DNA of 64,000 nt. It comes from Eubacteriales bacterium (lineage in GTDB: Bacteria; Bacillota; Clostridia; Acetivibrionales; JANLFN01). The notes beneath the pieces were generated by a model. It saw only the letters and a program-made list of their open reading frames with translations, made no database searches and was not told the origin of the DNA. Where the stretch lies: assembly GCA_024655885.1 (NCBI GenBank), contig JANLFN010000013.1, forward strand, positions 1 to 64,000, given 5' to 3'. Shown in pieces: positions 42,647-52,346 of this stretch. Within the stretch, counting starts at the first letter, position 1; each line of letters begins with the position of its first letter. A program made the position numbers and the translations under genes.

Positions 42647-44644
42647 ATGAAGAGCATAAAGACGAGAATGGTAATGAGCGTTACAGCACTGCTTCTTTTA
42701 GTTTGTGCAGGATTGGGTATTCTTGCGTACATCACCGCGGCCAATGCCATAATCCAGCAGACGAGGGAGACACTGCCCCAGGTTGCCAAAGAAGGGGCAA
42801 AGGTAGTTCAGGAAAGGGTGAATACTCTTTTAAGCACGCTGGAAGCTGTGGCTGAGCGGGAAGAACTGACGGATGTCAATACCCCATGGGAGGCAAAGAA
42901 GGCCCTGCTGGAAAGGGAGGCCGAAAGAAGCGGCCACAAAGCCATGCTTCTGGCGGGGATTGACGGTTCTGCCCGGATTACTACGGGCAACGAAGTTGAT
43001 ATAAAAGACAGGGACTATTTTATAAAGGCGCTTTCAGGCCAAAGAGCGGTGTCCGACCCTCTGATCAGCAGGGATGACGGCACGCTGACCGTCGTCTATG
43101 CCGTACCCGTCCGGAAAGACGGTAAAGTGGTGGGGGTACTGGCTGCTCTGAGGGATGGGACTGCCCTAAGCAAAATAACCAGCGACATCACCTACGGAAA
43201 ATCCGGCAAAGCCTTTATGATTAACAAGCAGGGGGTCAAAGTGGCCCACAGCAACCTGGACCTTGTGACCAAAATGGATAACGACTTTGAAAATGTGAAA
43301 AAGGATGCTACGCTCCAGCCGCTGGCGGAGCTGGAAAAAAAGATGACGGAAGGGGGCTATGGAGCCGGTGAATACCGCTACGAGGGTATTAAGAAGTATC
43401 TCGGCTTTGCACCCGTGGAAGGCACCGACTGGTTTCTAGCGGTGGCCGCGCCAAAAGAAGAAGTTTTATCGGGACTGAAAACGCTGGGATATTCGGTATT
43501 GCTGGCATCCGTAATTTTCTTGGCTGCCGGTATTCTCCTGGGATATTTCATCGCAAGGCTTATAGCCGCTCCGGTTATCAAAGCTTCCGAGCACCTTAAG
43601 GTAATTGCTGCAGGGGATTTTACGCAGGCTGCTTCCGGAGAATTTGCGGCCAGGAAAGACGAAATCGGCGTGCTGTCCAGAGCGGTGGAAACCATGCGGA
43701 GCTCTGTACAAGAGGTTATTGATGGTGTCATACGGGAATCAAGGAATGTAACCGAATCGGTGAAAGCGTCAAGGCAAAATATGTCGGAACTCCTGTCCCA
43801 AATAGAGGAAGTATCCGCTACCACCGAGGAGCTTTCGGCAGGCATGCAGGAGACCGCCGCATCTACCGAGGAAATGAATGCTACGGCACTGGAAATAGAG
43901 CAGGCGGTTGGCTCCATAGCGTCAAAGGCGCAAGAAGGAGCGATTTCCGCCGGGGAGGTCAAAAACAGGGCCAAAAGCCTGAAGACAAGCTTTCAAGCTA
44001 CACAGCAGAACGGAATGAAAATTATTAATGAAGTGAGCCGCCGGCTTGAAACGGCCCTAGAGGAGTCCAAAGCCGTTAATCAGATCAACCTGCTGGCGGA
44101 CGCAATACTGGAAATCACGTCCCAGACAAACCTGCTTGCCCTGAACGCGGCGATTGAAGCGGCAAGAGCCGGGGAGGCGGGCAAGGGCTTTGCCGTTGTT
44201 GCCGAGGAAATAAGAAAACTTGCGGAAGACTCAAAAAAGACGGCGACGGAGATTCAAGACATTACAAAAGCCGTAATCGGATCTGTAGAAAACCTGTCCA
44301 GCAACTCCAACAGCCTGCTGGTATTTATGACCAATGATGTGGGCAGGGATTACCAGTCCATGATGAATGCCGTTGAACAGTACGAGAAGGATGCGGAATA
44401 TATGGATGACCTGGTGGCGGATTTCAGTGCCACATCGGAGGAGCTGGCCGCATCCATGGAAAATATGGTTAAAGCCATCAACGAGATTACGTCGGCTGCC
44501 AATGAAGGAGCGGAAGGAACGGCAAGCATCGCCCAAAAGTCAACGGTCATCGTGGAAAAAGCGGATGAGGTCATGAGGCAGGCGGACCACTCCAGGGAAA
44601 GTGCGGATAAGCTTATCCACCTGGTGTCCAGGTTTAAGGTGTAG
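42647..44644 (+). CDS. Methyl-accepting chemotaxis protein
   Basis: A 665-residue chemoreceptor with the same order as that at 16366-18372: N-terminal helix, dCache domain ([40 protein letters not shown]), second helix (about 285-305), HAMP, and a signalling domain with the conserved tip [20 protein letters not shown]. Many segments are near-identical to the other receptor, so they are paralogues. AAAGGAGA precedes the ATG. The ligand is unknown. Confidence 0.92.
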   Translation: MKSIKTRMVMSVTALLLLVCAGLGILAYITAANAIIQQTRETLPQVAKEGAKVVQERVNTLLSTLEAVAEREELTDVNTPWEAKKALLEREAERSGHKAMLLAGIDGSARITTGNEVDIKDRDYFIKALSGQRAVSDPLISRDDGTLTVVYAVPVRKDGKVVGVLAALRDGTALSKITSDITYGKSGKAFMINKQGVKVAHSNLDLVTKMDNDFENVKKDATLQPLAELEKKMTEGGYGAGEYRYEGIKKYLGFAPVEGTDWFLAVAAPKEEVLSGLKTLGYSVLLASVIFLAAGILLGYFIARLIAAPVIKASEHLKVIAAGDFTQAASGEFAARKDEIGVLSRAVETMRSSVQEVIDGVIRESRNVTESVKASRQNMSELLSQIEEVSATTEELSAGMQETAASTEEMNATALEIEQAVGSIASKAQEGAISAGEVKNRAKSLKTSFQATQQNGMKIINEVSRRLETALEESKAVNQINLLADAILEITSQTNLLALNAAIEAARAGEAGKGFAVVAEEIRKLAEDSKKTATEIQDITKAVIGSVENLSSNSNSLLVFMTNDVGRDYQSMMNAVEQYEKDAEYMDDLVADFSATSEELAASMENMVKAINEITSAANEGAEGTASIAQKSTVIVEKADEVMRQADHSRESADKLIHLVSRFKV

Positions 44645-44733
44645 TTTCACACCAGGACAGGGACGGCCTCCGGCCTGCCAGAAAGCGGGTCAAAGACCGC
44701 CCCTGCCCTTTTCCCATGAATCCGCCGGACCGG

Positions 44734-46017
44734 TCACCTTAAAAAAGCCATGTAAAGATAGAGGGCGCATATGGCCACAGTGAGGAGCATCAACGGAAAT
44801 GCAACTTTGAAATAGCGGCTGAAGGTTATCTTTTGCCCATGCTCCTCCGCCAGGCCCACGGCGATTACATTGGCGCTTGCGCCGATGATGGTGCCGTTCC
44901 CACCAAGGCATGCGCCAAGGGACAGGGCCCACCACAGAGGGTCCAGGTTCATACCCGACAGGGCCCCCATGTCTTTTATCATGGGGATCATGGTGGCTAC
45001 GAAGGGGATGTTGTCGATAAAGGCGGATGCCACGGCGGATACCCACAATATGGCCATGACGGTAAGAACAAGGTCCCCTTGGGTCAGGTCAAGCACTCCT
45101 CTGGCCAGCAGTTCTATTACGCCTGTTCCTTTCAGACCTCCCACAAGAATAAACAGGCCTGCAAAGAAGAATATGGTTTTCCACTCCACCTCATGGAATA
45201 TTTTTTCCGGTTTTATCCCGGAAATCAGCAGGAGAAGGACGGCGCCGCCCATGGCAACCGTAGCGGACTCATAGTGAAGCACCCCGTGCAGTAAAAAGCC
45301 GGCAATGGTCAGGCCAAGAGCAATAAGGCTTTTTACGAGGAGCTTGCGGTCCTTTATGCATTGGTTTTCGTCCATGGCCATGATCTTTTCTTTTGCCTCC
45401 TGTGAGGCGACCAGTTTTTTTCTGTACAGCAGGGTTAAGACGTAAGTTGACAGGAAGAGCAGGGGAAAAGCAATTACGGCGTCATTCCTTAAAAAGTCGG
45501 TAAAGCTTAAACCTACCGAGCTTCCGATCATAATATTGGGCGGATCGCCGATAAGGGTGGCTGTCCCGCCTACATTGGAAGCAAACACCTCTGAGATGAT
45601 AAAGGGAATGGGATTGATGTGCAAATCCCTTGCGATGCTCAGAGTAACGGGCAATATGAGCAGTATGGTGGTCACATTGTCCAGGAAGGCAGAGAGAATG
45701 CCTGTAATCAGGGACAAGAGGAGCATGAGTCTTACCGGTTCTCCCCTGGCCGCTTTTACCGTTTTCACGGCCAGGTACTCAAACATCCCCGACCGTTTGC
45801 TGATCATGACCATAAGCATCATGCTGATTAAAAGCCCCAGGGTATTGTAGTCTATTTCCATGAAAGCGTCCTCCTGGGACAAGATCCTCAAGAGGACCAT
45901 GAGGGATGCCCCTGCAAGGGCGACAACGGTTCTGTCGATTTTGTCCAGGATGATAAGGACATAGGCCGCAAGGAATATGGCTGCGGCAAGAGCCATTTGC
46001 ACAGCTGCGTGATCCAT
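44734..46017 (-). CDS. ArsB/NhaD-superfamily ion transporter
   Basis: A 427-residue protein with eleven to twelve membrane helices and two symmetric halves: SAFLDNVTTILLILPVTLSI and SAFIDNIPFVATMIPMIKDM (the DN motifs), with VGGTATLIGDPPNIMIGSSV and ACLGGNGTIIGASANVIAVG. These are hallmarks of the ArsB/NhaD/CitM group, most like Na+/H+ antiporter or arsenite-type permeases. The substrate is not given by sequence. Its leader has a terminator (next entry), and the order of genes gives no arsenic genes nearby, so Na+/H+ exchange is likelier. Confidence 0.88.
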   Translation of the reverse strand: MDHAAVQMALAAAIFLAAYVLIILDKIDRTVVALAGASLMVLLRILSQEDAFMEIDYNTLGLLISMMLMVMISKRSGMFEYLAVKTVKAARGEPVRLMLLLSLITGILSAFLDNVTTILLILPVTLSIARDLHINPIPFIISEVFASNVGGTATLIGDPPNIMIGSSVGLSFTDFLRNDAVIAFPLLFLSTYVLTLLYRKKLVASQEAKEKIMAMDENQCIKDRKLLVKSLIALGLTIAGFLLHGVLHYESATVAMGGAVLLLLISGIKPEKIFHEVEWKTIFFFAGLFILVGGLKGTGVIELLARGVLDLTQGDLVLTVMAILWVSAVASAFIDNIPFVATMIPMIKDMGALSGMNLDPLWWALSLGACLGGNGTIIGASANVIAVGLAEEHGQKITFSRYFKVAFPLMLLTVAICALYLYMAFLR

Positions 46018-46031
46018 TTAAATCCTCCCCA

Positions 46032-46180
46032 TAAATAAAAATAAAAAGGCGGAAAACTCGACACCGAGCTTCCCACCCCAGAAGCCGCAACTCTTGAAAG
46101 CGAAGGCTCACTTCGCCCAACCGGAATCATGCCTGTATTTTTATTCAGGCCCTTCATCTTTTTACTCATATTTTAGCATC
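46032..46180 (-). ncRNA. Leader with alternative hairpins and terminator before the ion transporter
   Basis: Read on the minus strand: GCCTG/CAGGC, then GCGAAG/CTTCGC, then two competing structures: GCTTC-TGGGGTGG-GAAGC, or the terminator GGAAGCTCG-GTGT-CGAGTTTTCC (46051-46073), followed by CTTTTTATTTTTATTT just before the ribosome site GGGGAGG. Mutual exclusion marks a riboswitch or attenuator. For a transporter of this family the nhaA-I (Li+/Na+) classes come to mind, but I could not check a consensus. Confidence 0.5.
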
Positions 46181-46291
46181 AGTGTAAGAGATATTCAACA
46201 GTTTTTTGGCAGGGGTGCAGGCCTTGCCGCCGTGGCCGCCGGGGCAGCGGCCCTTTTATTCCCGCTCCGCTGTGCCATGGTCCTCTGAAAA

Positions 46292-46327
46292 ACCAAAGGG
46301 CTACTGCGTGCCAAACGCAATAGCCCT
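46292..46327 (-). terminator. Terminator of the coat protein operon
   Basis: AGGGCTA/TAGCCCT with an inner TGCGT/ACGCA stem; a T tract (TTTGGTTTTT on the minus strand) follows. It lies directly after the CotF-like gene. Confidence 0.7.
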
Positions 46328-46349
46328 ATTAAGCCGGCTTTCCGGCATA

Positions 46350-46595
46350 TCAGCCGGAAAACTGGCTTTTAACCTGCATGATCTCGCTCTGCTCAGCCTG
46401 CATGGCGGGCTTGTAGAAGCCCTTCTGCTCCGCAAGCTTGTAGAGGTCATACTGGAAGGTCTCGCAGCTGTTTCTTATTTGCTGGACCATTTGCCTAAAC
46501 TGCGGGTTTGACGCCTGCGCAATCACATTGGCATAGCCTGTTAAACTGCTGTTGATCTGGGACAAGGTATCGTTTACCATATCTTTTTCCTGCAT
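46350..46595 (-). CDS. CotF-like spore coat protein
   Basis: An 81-residue helical protein rich in Gln and Asn: MVNDTLSQINSSLTGYANVI, QFRQMVQQIRNSCETFQYD, LYKLAEQKGFYKPAMQAEQS. It matches the CotF/YhcQ coat family, with the typical KGFYKPA motif. Cooperates with the small gene just upstream in the same operon. Expressed in sporulation presumably. Confidence 0.8.
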   Translation of the reverse strand: MQEKDMVNDTLSQINSSLTGYANVIAQASNPQFRQMVQQIRNSCETFQYDLYKLAEQKGFYKPAMQAEQSEIMQVKSQFSG

Positions 46596-46608
46596 ATTGG
46601 TCCTCTCC

Positions 46609-46794
46609 TTAACTTAATAGTGATAGTAGCTTTTGTTTGGTGTTCAATGCGTCCTGGGCAGATTTTTCAAACATCTGCTTTACCTGGGGGTCGGTGGCCT
46701 GCTGCGCATATGTTTTCAGCTTCTGGTAGGAAGTCTCGTGAGACCCGATGAGGTGTCTCAGGTTTTGTAGTTCCAATTGATTTAGCTGTGTCAT
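46609..46794 (-). CDS. Small coat-associated protein
   Basis: A 61-residue helical protein (TQLNQLELQNLRHLIGSHET, YAQQATDPQVKQMFEKSAQD), similar in composition and length to the small ferritin-like CotF partner proteins that precede cotF in clostridia. The two stops and starts are 13 bases apart. Confidence 0.7.
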   Translation of the reverse strand: MTQLNQLELQNLRHLIGSHETSYQKLKTYAQQATDPQVKQMFEKSAQDALNTKQKLLSLLS

Positions 46795-46993
46795 TAAGTA
46801 TAACTCCTTTCATATATTTTTCTATAATTAGTATCTTTGATAAAAAACATATTATTCACTTAATTTTGTTAGATCTGTGGAGAACACGACATAGAACCAT
46901 TTTCTGGTGTTTTTGGTTTATGCAATATTATAAAATATGGAGTATAGAGTTTAAATATATTGACTGAGTGAAGCCAGTGTGTTAAACTTGTTT

Positions 46994-47083
46994 TAATAGG
47001 GGAGTAGCTTACAAGCTATAAGGCCAACAACCGGCAGGAACCAGTGCCTGGCCTTATACTCCGGCAGCGGAAAGCAAGACCTT
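46994..47083 (+). ncRNA. yybP-ykoY (manganese) riboswitch aptamer
   Basis: The sequence contains the aptamer hallmarks AGGGGAGTAGC near the 5' end and GCAAGACC at the 3' end, with the central helix GGCCA...TGGCC and an ACAACCGGCAGGAACCAGTG segment between. The yybP-ykoY class senses Mn2+ and typically controls Mn2+/Ca2+ P-type ATPases, as here. The terminator in the next entry shares its 3' strand. Confidence 0.8.
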
Positions 47084-47127
47084 TAACCTGGTCCCGCTTT
47101 TGCAGGGATTATGTTAAAGGTCTTTTT
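47077..47127 (+). terminator. Riboswitch terminator
   Basis: AGACCTTTAAC (overlapping the aptamer 3' end) pairs exactly with GTTAAAGGTCT, followed by TTTTTATA. Mn2+ binding would keep the aptamer folded and prevent this hairpin. Confidence 0.85.
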
Positions 47128-47208
47128 ATATACAAAAAGCTCTGAAAGCAATTTTATGGGTTATTAGAAAAATATTTGTACCACATTATAATTTGGGGAG
47201 GAAATAAA

Positions 47209-47735
47209 ATGGTCAAAGTGCACCCTCAGTTTAAGGATATCCCTTTTCATACCATGAGCCCGGGGGAGGCTTTAGAACATCTGCAGTCGGACAAAAACGG
47301 CCTGACGGATGAAGAGAAAACAGCTTTTTCTCAGAGGGCATTGAGTTAAGCATCCTGTACCAGGGCCTCTTTAAGGAATTGCTGACTCTGACGGCCTATT
47401 ATACGGGCCTGCGGTTGTACACGCCGGAGGTCGCCACCACAATGGCTTTTGCCACCCTGGGACTGATACAGCTGACCCACTCGCTGAACGTGAGGTCCAA
47501 CACCAAATCCCTCTTTAAGCTGGGCGTATTCACCAACATGTACCTCATAGGGGCCATTGCCGTTTCAGCCCTGCTACAGCTGGTAGTCATCGTTGTATCG
47601 TTTTTGGACGGCATATTCAGGGTAAAAATGCTCACCCTTGAGCAGTGGAGCATTGTACTGGCAGCTTCACTGGCTATCGTACCCGTTGTTGAAATGGCCA
47701 AGATCATCCATAATGCAAGGGTGAAGCAGATGTGA
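47209..47735 (+). pseudogene. P-type cation ATPase with a large internal deletion
   Basis: The N-terminus (VKVHPQFKDIPFHTMSPGEA, LTDEEKTAFSQ) runs to a stop at 47347-47349; in another frame from about 47331 the C-terminal membrane domain follows: IELSILYQGLFKELLTLTAY, TMAFATLGLIQLTHSLNVRS and IVPVVEMAKIIHNARVK. Together they represent both ends of a Ca2+/Mn2+-type (PMCA/SERCA-like) ATPase, with about 700 residues lost: the ATP-binding, DKTGT and other domains. The gene cannot pump ions. The riboswitch before it is intact. Confidence 0.85.
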
Positions 47736-47825
47736 CAGGGGGCCCCTGTCCTGCTTTTAAAGGTGTGGCAGGGGAGGTCCCCTGCCACATCCGCGGCCCC
47801 CGGCCACAGTCCCCTGCCCCAGTTT

Positions 47826-48485
47826 TCACGTGCCGTTCAAGGTCAGCGGAACCAGGGCGTTTATGGCCCATGCCAGCCTTCTCTCCACCTCATACCAGTT
47901 GATGAGCTTCCACCAGGCGTTTATATAGTCCCCGCGCCTGTTCTGGTAGTCCAGGTAATAGGCGTGCTCCCAGACGTCGCAGACCAGGATGGGGGTTCCG
48001 CTCCACTGGGTGAGGTTCTGGTGCTTTTCGGACTGCAAAACCTCCATACGCCTCCAGGTGGGCTGCCAGGTGAGGATTCCCCATCCTGAGGCTTCAACCT
48101 TCTCGGTGGCATTTGTGAATTGCTCCTTAAAGGCATTGAAGCTTCCAAAGTAATTGTTTATCTGGTATAGCGTGTTGGGCCCCGGCTGTCCTCCCGTGCC
48201 CGGAGGGGCCATTATTGTCCAGTAGATGCTGTGGAGTATGTGGCCGGAGCCGTTAAAGGCGAGCTCGTTCTCCCAGTATTTTACATATTCAAAGTCTTTT
48301 CTCTCACGGGCCTGGACGAGACTTATCTCAGCCTTGTTCAAACCGTCCACGTAAGCCTTGTGGTGTTTGTCATGGTGCAGCTGCAGTGTCTTTGAGCTTA
48401 TGACGGGCTCAAGGGCATTGTATGGATAGGGAAGGGGGGGCAGTCTGTGCTGGCCCGGAGGGACCATGGTATATGGCATGTTCAT
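47826..48485 (-). CDS. Superoxide dismutase (Mn/Fe family)
   Basis: A 219-residue superoxide dismutase: LPYPYNALEPVISSKTLQLH, the metal ligands in LHHDKHHKAYVDGL (His), GHILHSIYW (His), DVWEHAYYLDYQNRRGDYIN (Asp and His), and WGILTWQPTWRRMEVLQSEK. The N-terminal Pro-rich extension is longer than in E. coli. Mn- versus Fe-use cannot be set from sequence. AGGAGG precedes the ATG at 48485. The neighbouring Mn2+ riboswitch suggests manganese homeostasis near this locus. Confidence 0.93.
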   Translation of the reverse strand: MNMPYTMVPPGQHRLPPLPYPYNALEPVISSKTLQLHHDKHHKAYVDGLNKAEISLVQARERKDFEYVKYWENELAFNGSGHILHSIYWTIMAPPGTGGQPGPNTLYQINNYFGSFNAFKEQFTNATEKVEASGWGILTWQPTWRRMEVLQSEKHQNLTQWSGTPILVCDVWEHAYYLDYQNRRGDYINAWWKLINWYEVERRLAWAINALVPLTLNGT

Positions 48486-48786
48486 GGAAAAGCCTCCTAG
48501 CATAAAATTTCATCAATTCATTTTATTCACTTTATGTGAATTTGCTTCAATATCTCTGGGGACGTTCCTTGACTTTTAGCCCTGGGTCCAATATGATGGT
48601 TTTAACAGGATATATAAAATCCGGTAAACAGCTTTTTCTAGTGTGGATATAAAGCTAAAATTGTATACTAGTGCTGAAACGCATTATATTTGGAATTAAT
48701 GAAATGCTGCAGATATTGAGTTTTGGCGTGGAACGGAAAAATTATGAATAATAAGTACTGTGATTTGCATCGGAGGATTGTGGAAC
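48486..48786. other. Intergenic region between superoxide dismutase and methyltransferase
   Basis: Divergent, 300 bases; no RNA, repeat or gene seen. It probably holds promoters for both flanking genes. Confidence 0.5.
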
Positions 48787-49656
48787 ATGCTGGTAGCAGA
48801 GGACTGGATAGATTACGAACTGATGGATACGGGAAACGGGGAGAGGCTTGAGAGATGGGGAAAGTATGTCTTGATCCGCCCCGATCCTCAGGTCATCTGG
48901 CCCAGGAACGAAAATGAAGACCGGTGGAAAAAAGCGGACGCCCATTACCACAGGAGCCGGAGCGGGGGCGGAAGGTGGGAGTATATTGAAAGGTTGCCTT
49001 CACACTGGACGGTTTCCTATAACGGGCTTTCTTTTCGCATAAAACCTACCGATTTTAAACATACCGGATTATTTCCCGAACAGGCCGCTAATTGGAAATG
49101 GATAATTGAAAAGATTCACTCTGCCGGCCGGCCGGTAAAAGTGTTGAACCTTTTTGCCTATACCGGCGGCGCCACGGTGGCAGCGGCGTCCGCAGGTGCC
49201 GAAGTATGCCATGTAGATGCCGCAAAGGGCATGGTGAGCTGGGCCAAGGAAAATATTGCGCTTTCCGGTCTGGGGGACAGGCCTGTGAGGTTCATCACCG
49301 ATGATGTGATCAAGTTTGTCCAGCGTGAGAAACGCAGAGGAAAATATTATGACGGGATCATTATGGACCCTCCTTCTTATGGAAGAGGCCCTAAAGGGGA
49401 AGTGTGGAAGATTGAAGATGCATTGTTCGGTTTTGTGGAGGAGTGCATTGGAATACTTTCCCCAAGGCCCCTGTTCTTTCTTGTTAATTCCTATACCACC
49501 GGTTTCTCTCCCACAGTCCTTGCCAATATTCTTAAAATGCTGGTGGGAAAAAGATGTGGAGGGCGGGTTTCGTGCGGTGAAATCGGCTTACCTGTGAAAT
49601 CCAGCGGACTTATACTGCCCTGCGGAATTTATGGCCGGTGGGAAACAGGCAAATAG
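48787..49656 (+). CDS. Class I SAM-dependent methyltransferase (RlmI/RlmK-like)
   Basis: A 289-residue methyltransferase: VKVLNLFAYTGGATVAAASA (SAM motif I), AEVCHVDAAKGMVSWAKENI and GIIMDPPSYGRGPKG (the DPPSYG motif of rRNA cytosine-5 methyltransferases). N-terminal part fits a PUA-like or PF10672 region (WKKADAHYHRSRSGGGRWEY). A likely 23S rRNA modification enzyme, followed by a pseudouridine synthase. GGAGG precedes the ATG at 48787; a GTG at 48760 is an alternative. Confidence 0.85.
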   Translation: MLVAEDWIDYELMDTGNGERLERWGKYVLIRPDPQVIWPRNENEDRWKKADAHYHRSRSGGGRWEYIERLPSHWTVSYNGLSFRIKPTDFKHTGLFPEQAANWKWIIEKIHSAGRPVKVLNLFAYTGGATVAAASAGAEVCHVDAAKGMVSWAKENIALSGLGDRPVRFITDDVIKFVQREKRRGKYYDGIIMDPPSYGRGPKGEVWKIEDALFGFVEECIGILSPRPLFFLVNSYTTGFSPTVLANILKMLVGKRCGGRVSCGEIGLPVKSSGLILPCGIYGRWETGK

Positions 49657-49716
49657 AGGTTGTGGGCAGGAGAGAGGATTTAAGCAGGGCTAAAGAGAAA
49701 GGCAAGGGAAAAGTAA

Positions 49717-50385
49717 ATGAAAATACTATATGAGGATAATCATCTTCTGGTAGTGGAAAAACCTGTAAATGTTCCATCCCAAAAGGATGATTCAGAGGAT
49801 CCCGATATTCTGACAATGGTGAAAGAAGACATAAAAAGACGGTATAATAAGCCGGGCAACGTCTATCTGGGTCTCGTCCACAGGCTGGACCGGCCTGTGG
49901 GAGGGGTCATGGTGCTTGCCAAGACTTCCAAGGCTGCGGCCAGGCTCTCCGAACAAATCAGGAGCAGAAAGCTCAAAAAGGTGTACCTGGCGGTTGTCCA
50001 TGGAGAGATGGATGCCGTATCAGGGCATCTGGAGCATTTTTTAAAAAAAGACGCCTCCACAAACACCGTAATGGTCGTCAGTGCATGGACTGAAGGCGCA
50101 AAGGAGGCCTTGCTGGACTATACGGTCGTGGGGGTTGAAAACAACCTCAGCCTGCTGCGGGTCCGTCTGCATACAGGACGTCCCCACCAGATCAGGGTCC
50201 AGTTGTCGGCCATAGGACACCCTTTATTCGGGGACCAAAAATACGGGGCTCGCCTCAATAAGCCCGGCCAGCAGCTTGCACTCTGGTCAAACCAAATCAC
50301 ATGCATTCATCCCACCAGGCAGGAAGAAATGACCTTTGCCAGCATTCCTCCCGGAGCATATCCGTGGAATTTGTTCAGGCTTTAA
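49717..50385 (+). CDS. RluA/RluD-family pseudouridine synthase
   Basis: A 222-residue enzyme with the catalytic motif LVHRLDRPVGGVMVLAKTSK (Asp), KVYLAVVHGEMDAVSG, and RVRLHTGRPHQIRVQLSAIG plus HPLFGDQKYGA. It lacks an N-terminal S4 domain, so it is of the short, clostridial RluA type. Modifies uridines in rRNA or tRNA; adjacent to an rRNA methyltransferase gene, which suggests rRNA. GGGAAAAG precedes the ATG. Confidence 0.9.
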   Translation: MKILYEDNHLLVVEKPVNVPSQKDDSEDPDILTMVKEDIKRRYNKPGNVYLGLVHRLDRPVGGVMVLAKTSKAAARLSEQIRSRKLKKVYLAVVHGEMDAVSGHLEHFLKKDASTNTVMVVSAWTEGAKEALLDYTVVGVENNLSLLRVRLHTGRPHQIRVQLSAIGHPLFGDQKYGARLNKPGQQLALWSNQITCIHPTRQEEMTFASIPPGAYPWNLFRL

Positions 50386-50415
50386 TTTTATGTTATAAAT
50401 CCGTATTTTTGTGAA

Positions 50416-50790
50416 ATGATAAAAGCAGATAACAGGATAGGCTTTACATTACCAGGAGGGATGGGTATTAACAGAAGAAATGGGAATAAAATTGAAGAAT
50501 TGACAGTGCAGCTTGAAGATCTTGAAAAGAACAAATGCAGTGTGCCTCTTGTTTTTGCCGAGATGTTCAAGGATGAGGTCAATGCCAACGATGAAAGAAA
50601 GATGTACAACGGGGTCAAACGGGTCCTCCGAAAATATTCCGGCGACCCCAAGGCCATTTCAGCCATCAACGAGTTTACCAGGGTTATATCCGGCGGGGCA
50701 TCCCTGGAGGAAATCCTCACCATCACCGTGGAGGAAATACAAAGCCCATCGGCTGTGTCCCAAATCACGGTGGAGGACAAGTGCGATTAA
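50416..50790 (+). CDS. Hypothetical protein
   Basis: A 124-residue soluble protein, mostly helical (LTVQLEDLEKNKCSVPLVFA, EMFKDEVNANDERKMYNGVK, VISGGASLEEILTITVEEIQ). I recognise no family. A start at MGINRRNG (50461) lies directly on AGGAGGG, whereas the earlier ATG at 50416 has no site; the true start is uncertain. Confidence 0.5.
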   Translation: MIKADNRIGFTLPGGMGINRRNGNKIEELTVQLEDLEKNKCSVPLVFAEMFKDEVNANDERKMYNGVKRVLRKYSGDPKAISAINEFTRVISGGASLEEILTITVEEIQSPSAVSQITVEDKCD

Positions 50791-50987
50791 TAATGCCATC
50801 TTGAACCCTTTTATTGCAACTCCGCTATATTTTATATGAATCGCGAAAAAGAAATTGCAAGGAAAAAAATAGATTTTCACCATATGCGCTAAGGTAATTG
50901 AAGGGTGAAAATGTATAAATGCAAAATCATTTTTCATGTTCAATATAGTATTTTTTTATGATATAAATAATAATATAGAAAAAATAT

Positions 50988-51016
50988 TTGACTTGACAAA
51001 GGGCATGCTTTAATAT
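50988..51016 (+). promoter_or_regulatory. Promoter of the aro operon
   Basis: TTGACT, 17 bases, then TAATAT, some 45 bases before aroA. Confidence 0.6.
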
Positions 51017-51062
51017 GGTATATTAATAAAATAAATGCAGGACGGTAGAAAGGGTAGGTCAT

Positions 51063-52346
51063 ATGTTTTTGAAAACGAGCAAATCGGATGTAGGGGGAAG
51101 GGTGAGAATTCCGGGCTCCAAATCCCACACCATAAGAGCACTGTTTATTGCCAGCCTTTCCGGCGGCAGGTGTGAAATCATAAACCCCCTGATTTCAAAT
51201 GATGCACTTTCCGCGGTGGAGGTGTGCAGGGCTTTAGGCGCACAGATTACCCAAACCAAAGACAGGTTTATAGTAAACGGCTTTTCCGGTAAGCCTCAAA
51301 CCCCGGAGGATATAATCCATGTGGGAAACTCGGGGACAACTTTAAGGTTCGGCGTTATGACCGCCGCCTTAGGAGAAGGTTGTTCGGTTTTCACGGGGGA
51401 CTACCAGATCAGGAGAAGGCCCATGGGACCCTTGATCGATGCCCTTAACAGCTTGGGAGCAGACGTGTTTTCCACAAGAGGAAACGGTATGGCTCCCGTT
51501 GTTGTAAGAGGAAAATTGAAGGGGGGAGCGGCCCGGATTGATGCCGTTACATCCCAATTCCTTTCCTCAATGCTTATCAATTCCCCGCTGATTGACAATG
51601 ATACGGAAATTACGGTGACAAGGCTGAATGAGGTGCCCTATGTGGAAATGACCTTATGGTGGCTTGATAAACAGGCTATAAGGTATAAAAACGACGGTTT
51701 CAGGATTTTTTCCATAGAGGGAGGACAGCAGTATAAGCCTTTCAATGCCGTTATTCCGGGAGACTTTTCTTCTGCCACGTTCTTCCTGGTGCAGGCGGCT
51801 GTATCCGGAGGTGAATTTATTCTGGAAAACCTGGATATGACTGACCCCCAGGGGGATAAACTGGTAGTGTCCATCCTTGAAAAGATGGGAGCTAAGGTGA
51901 GCTTTGAGGGGAATAATATCCGGATAAAAGGAGACAGGCTTCAAGGCATGGAGATCGATATGAATTTCATTCCCGATGCCCTTCCGGCCATGGCGGTTGC
52001 AGGATGCTTTGCCGAGGGTGAAACAAGACTGGTTAATGTGCCGCAGGCAAGGCTTAAAGAGACGGACAGAATCCATGGGATGTTTACTGAGCTGAGCAAA
52101 ATGGGTGCGGATATAAAGGAGCTCCCCGACGGGCTTGTGATAAGGCAGAGCCGTCTTAAAGGCTGCAGGGTGAGCGGGTATGACGACCACCGTATTGTGA
52201 TGGCCCTGGCCGTAGCCGGGTTGAATATTCCGGGAGAGACTGTGATTGACACGGCGGAGGCCATAGACGTAACTTTTCCCGAATTTGCCCTGTTAATGAA
52301 ACAGTGCGGTGCCAATATGAGGATGGTTGAGGATGAAAATGGATAA
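51063..52346 (+). CDS. aroA: 5-enolpyruvylshikimate 3-phosphate synthase
   Basis: A 427-residue EPSP synthase: VRIPGSKSHTIRALFIASLS (PGSKS), HVGNSGTTLRFGVMTAALG, QIRRRPMGPLIDALNSLGA, FIPDALPAMAVAGCF and ARLKETDRIHGMFTELSK. Sixth step of the shikimate pathway. Overlaps aroK by 14 bases and leads the aroA-aroK-aroC operon. Confidence 0.95.
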   Translation: MFLKTSKSDVGGRVRIPGSKSHTIRALFIASLSGGRCEIINPLISNDALSAVEVCRALGAQITQTKDRFIVNGFSGKPQTPEDIIHVGNSGTTLRFGVMTAALGEGCSVFTGDYQIRRRPMGPLIDALNSLGADVFSTRGNGMAPVVVRGKLKGGAARIDAVTSQFLSSMLINSPLIDNDTEITVTRLNEVPYVEMTLWWLDKQAIRYKNDGFRIFSIEGGQQYKPFNAVIPGDFSSATFFLVQAAVSGGEFILENLDMTDPQGDKLVVSILEKMGAKVSFEGNNIRIKGDRLQGMEIDMNFIPDALPAMAVAGCFAEGETRLVNVPQARLKETDRIHGMFTELSKMGADIKELPDGLVIRQSRLKGCRVSGYDDHRIVMALAVAGLNIPGETVIDTAEAIDVTFPEFALLMKQCGANMRMVEDENG

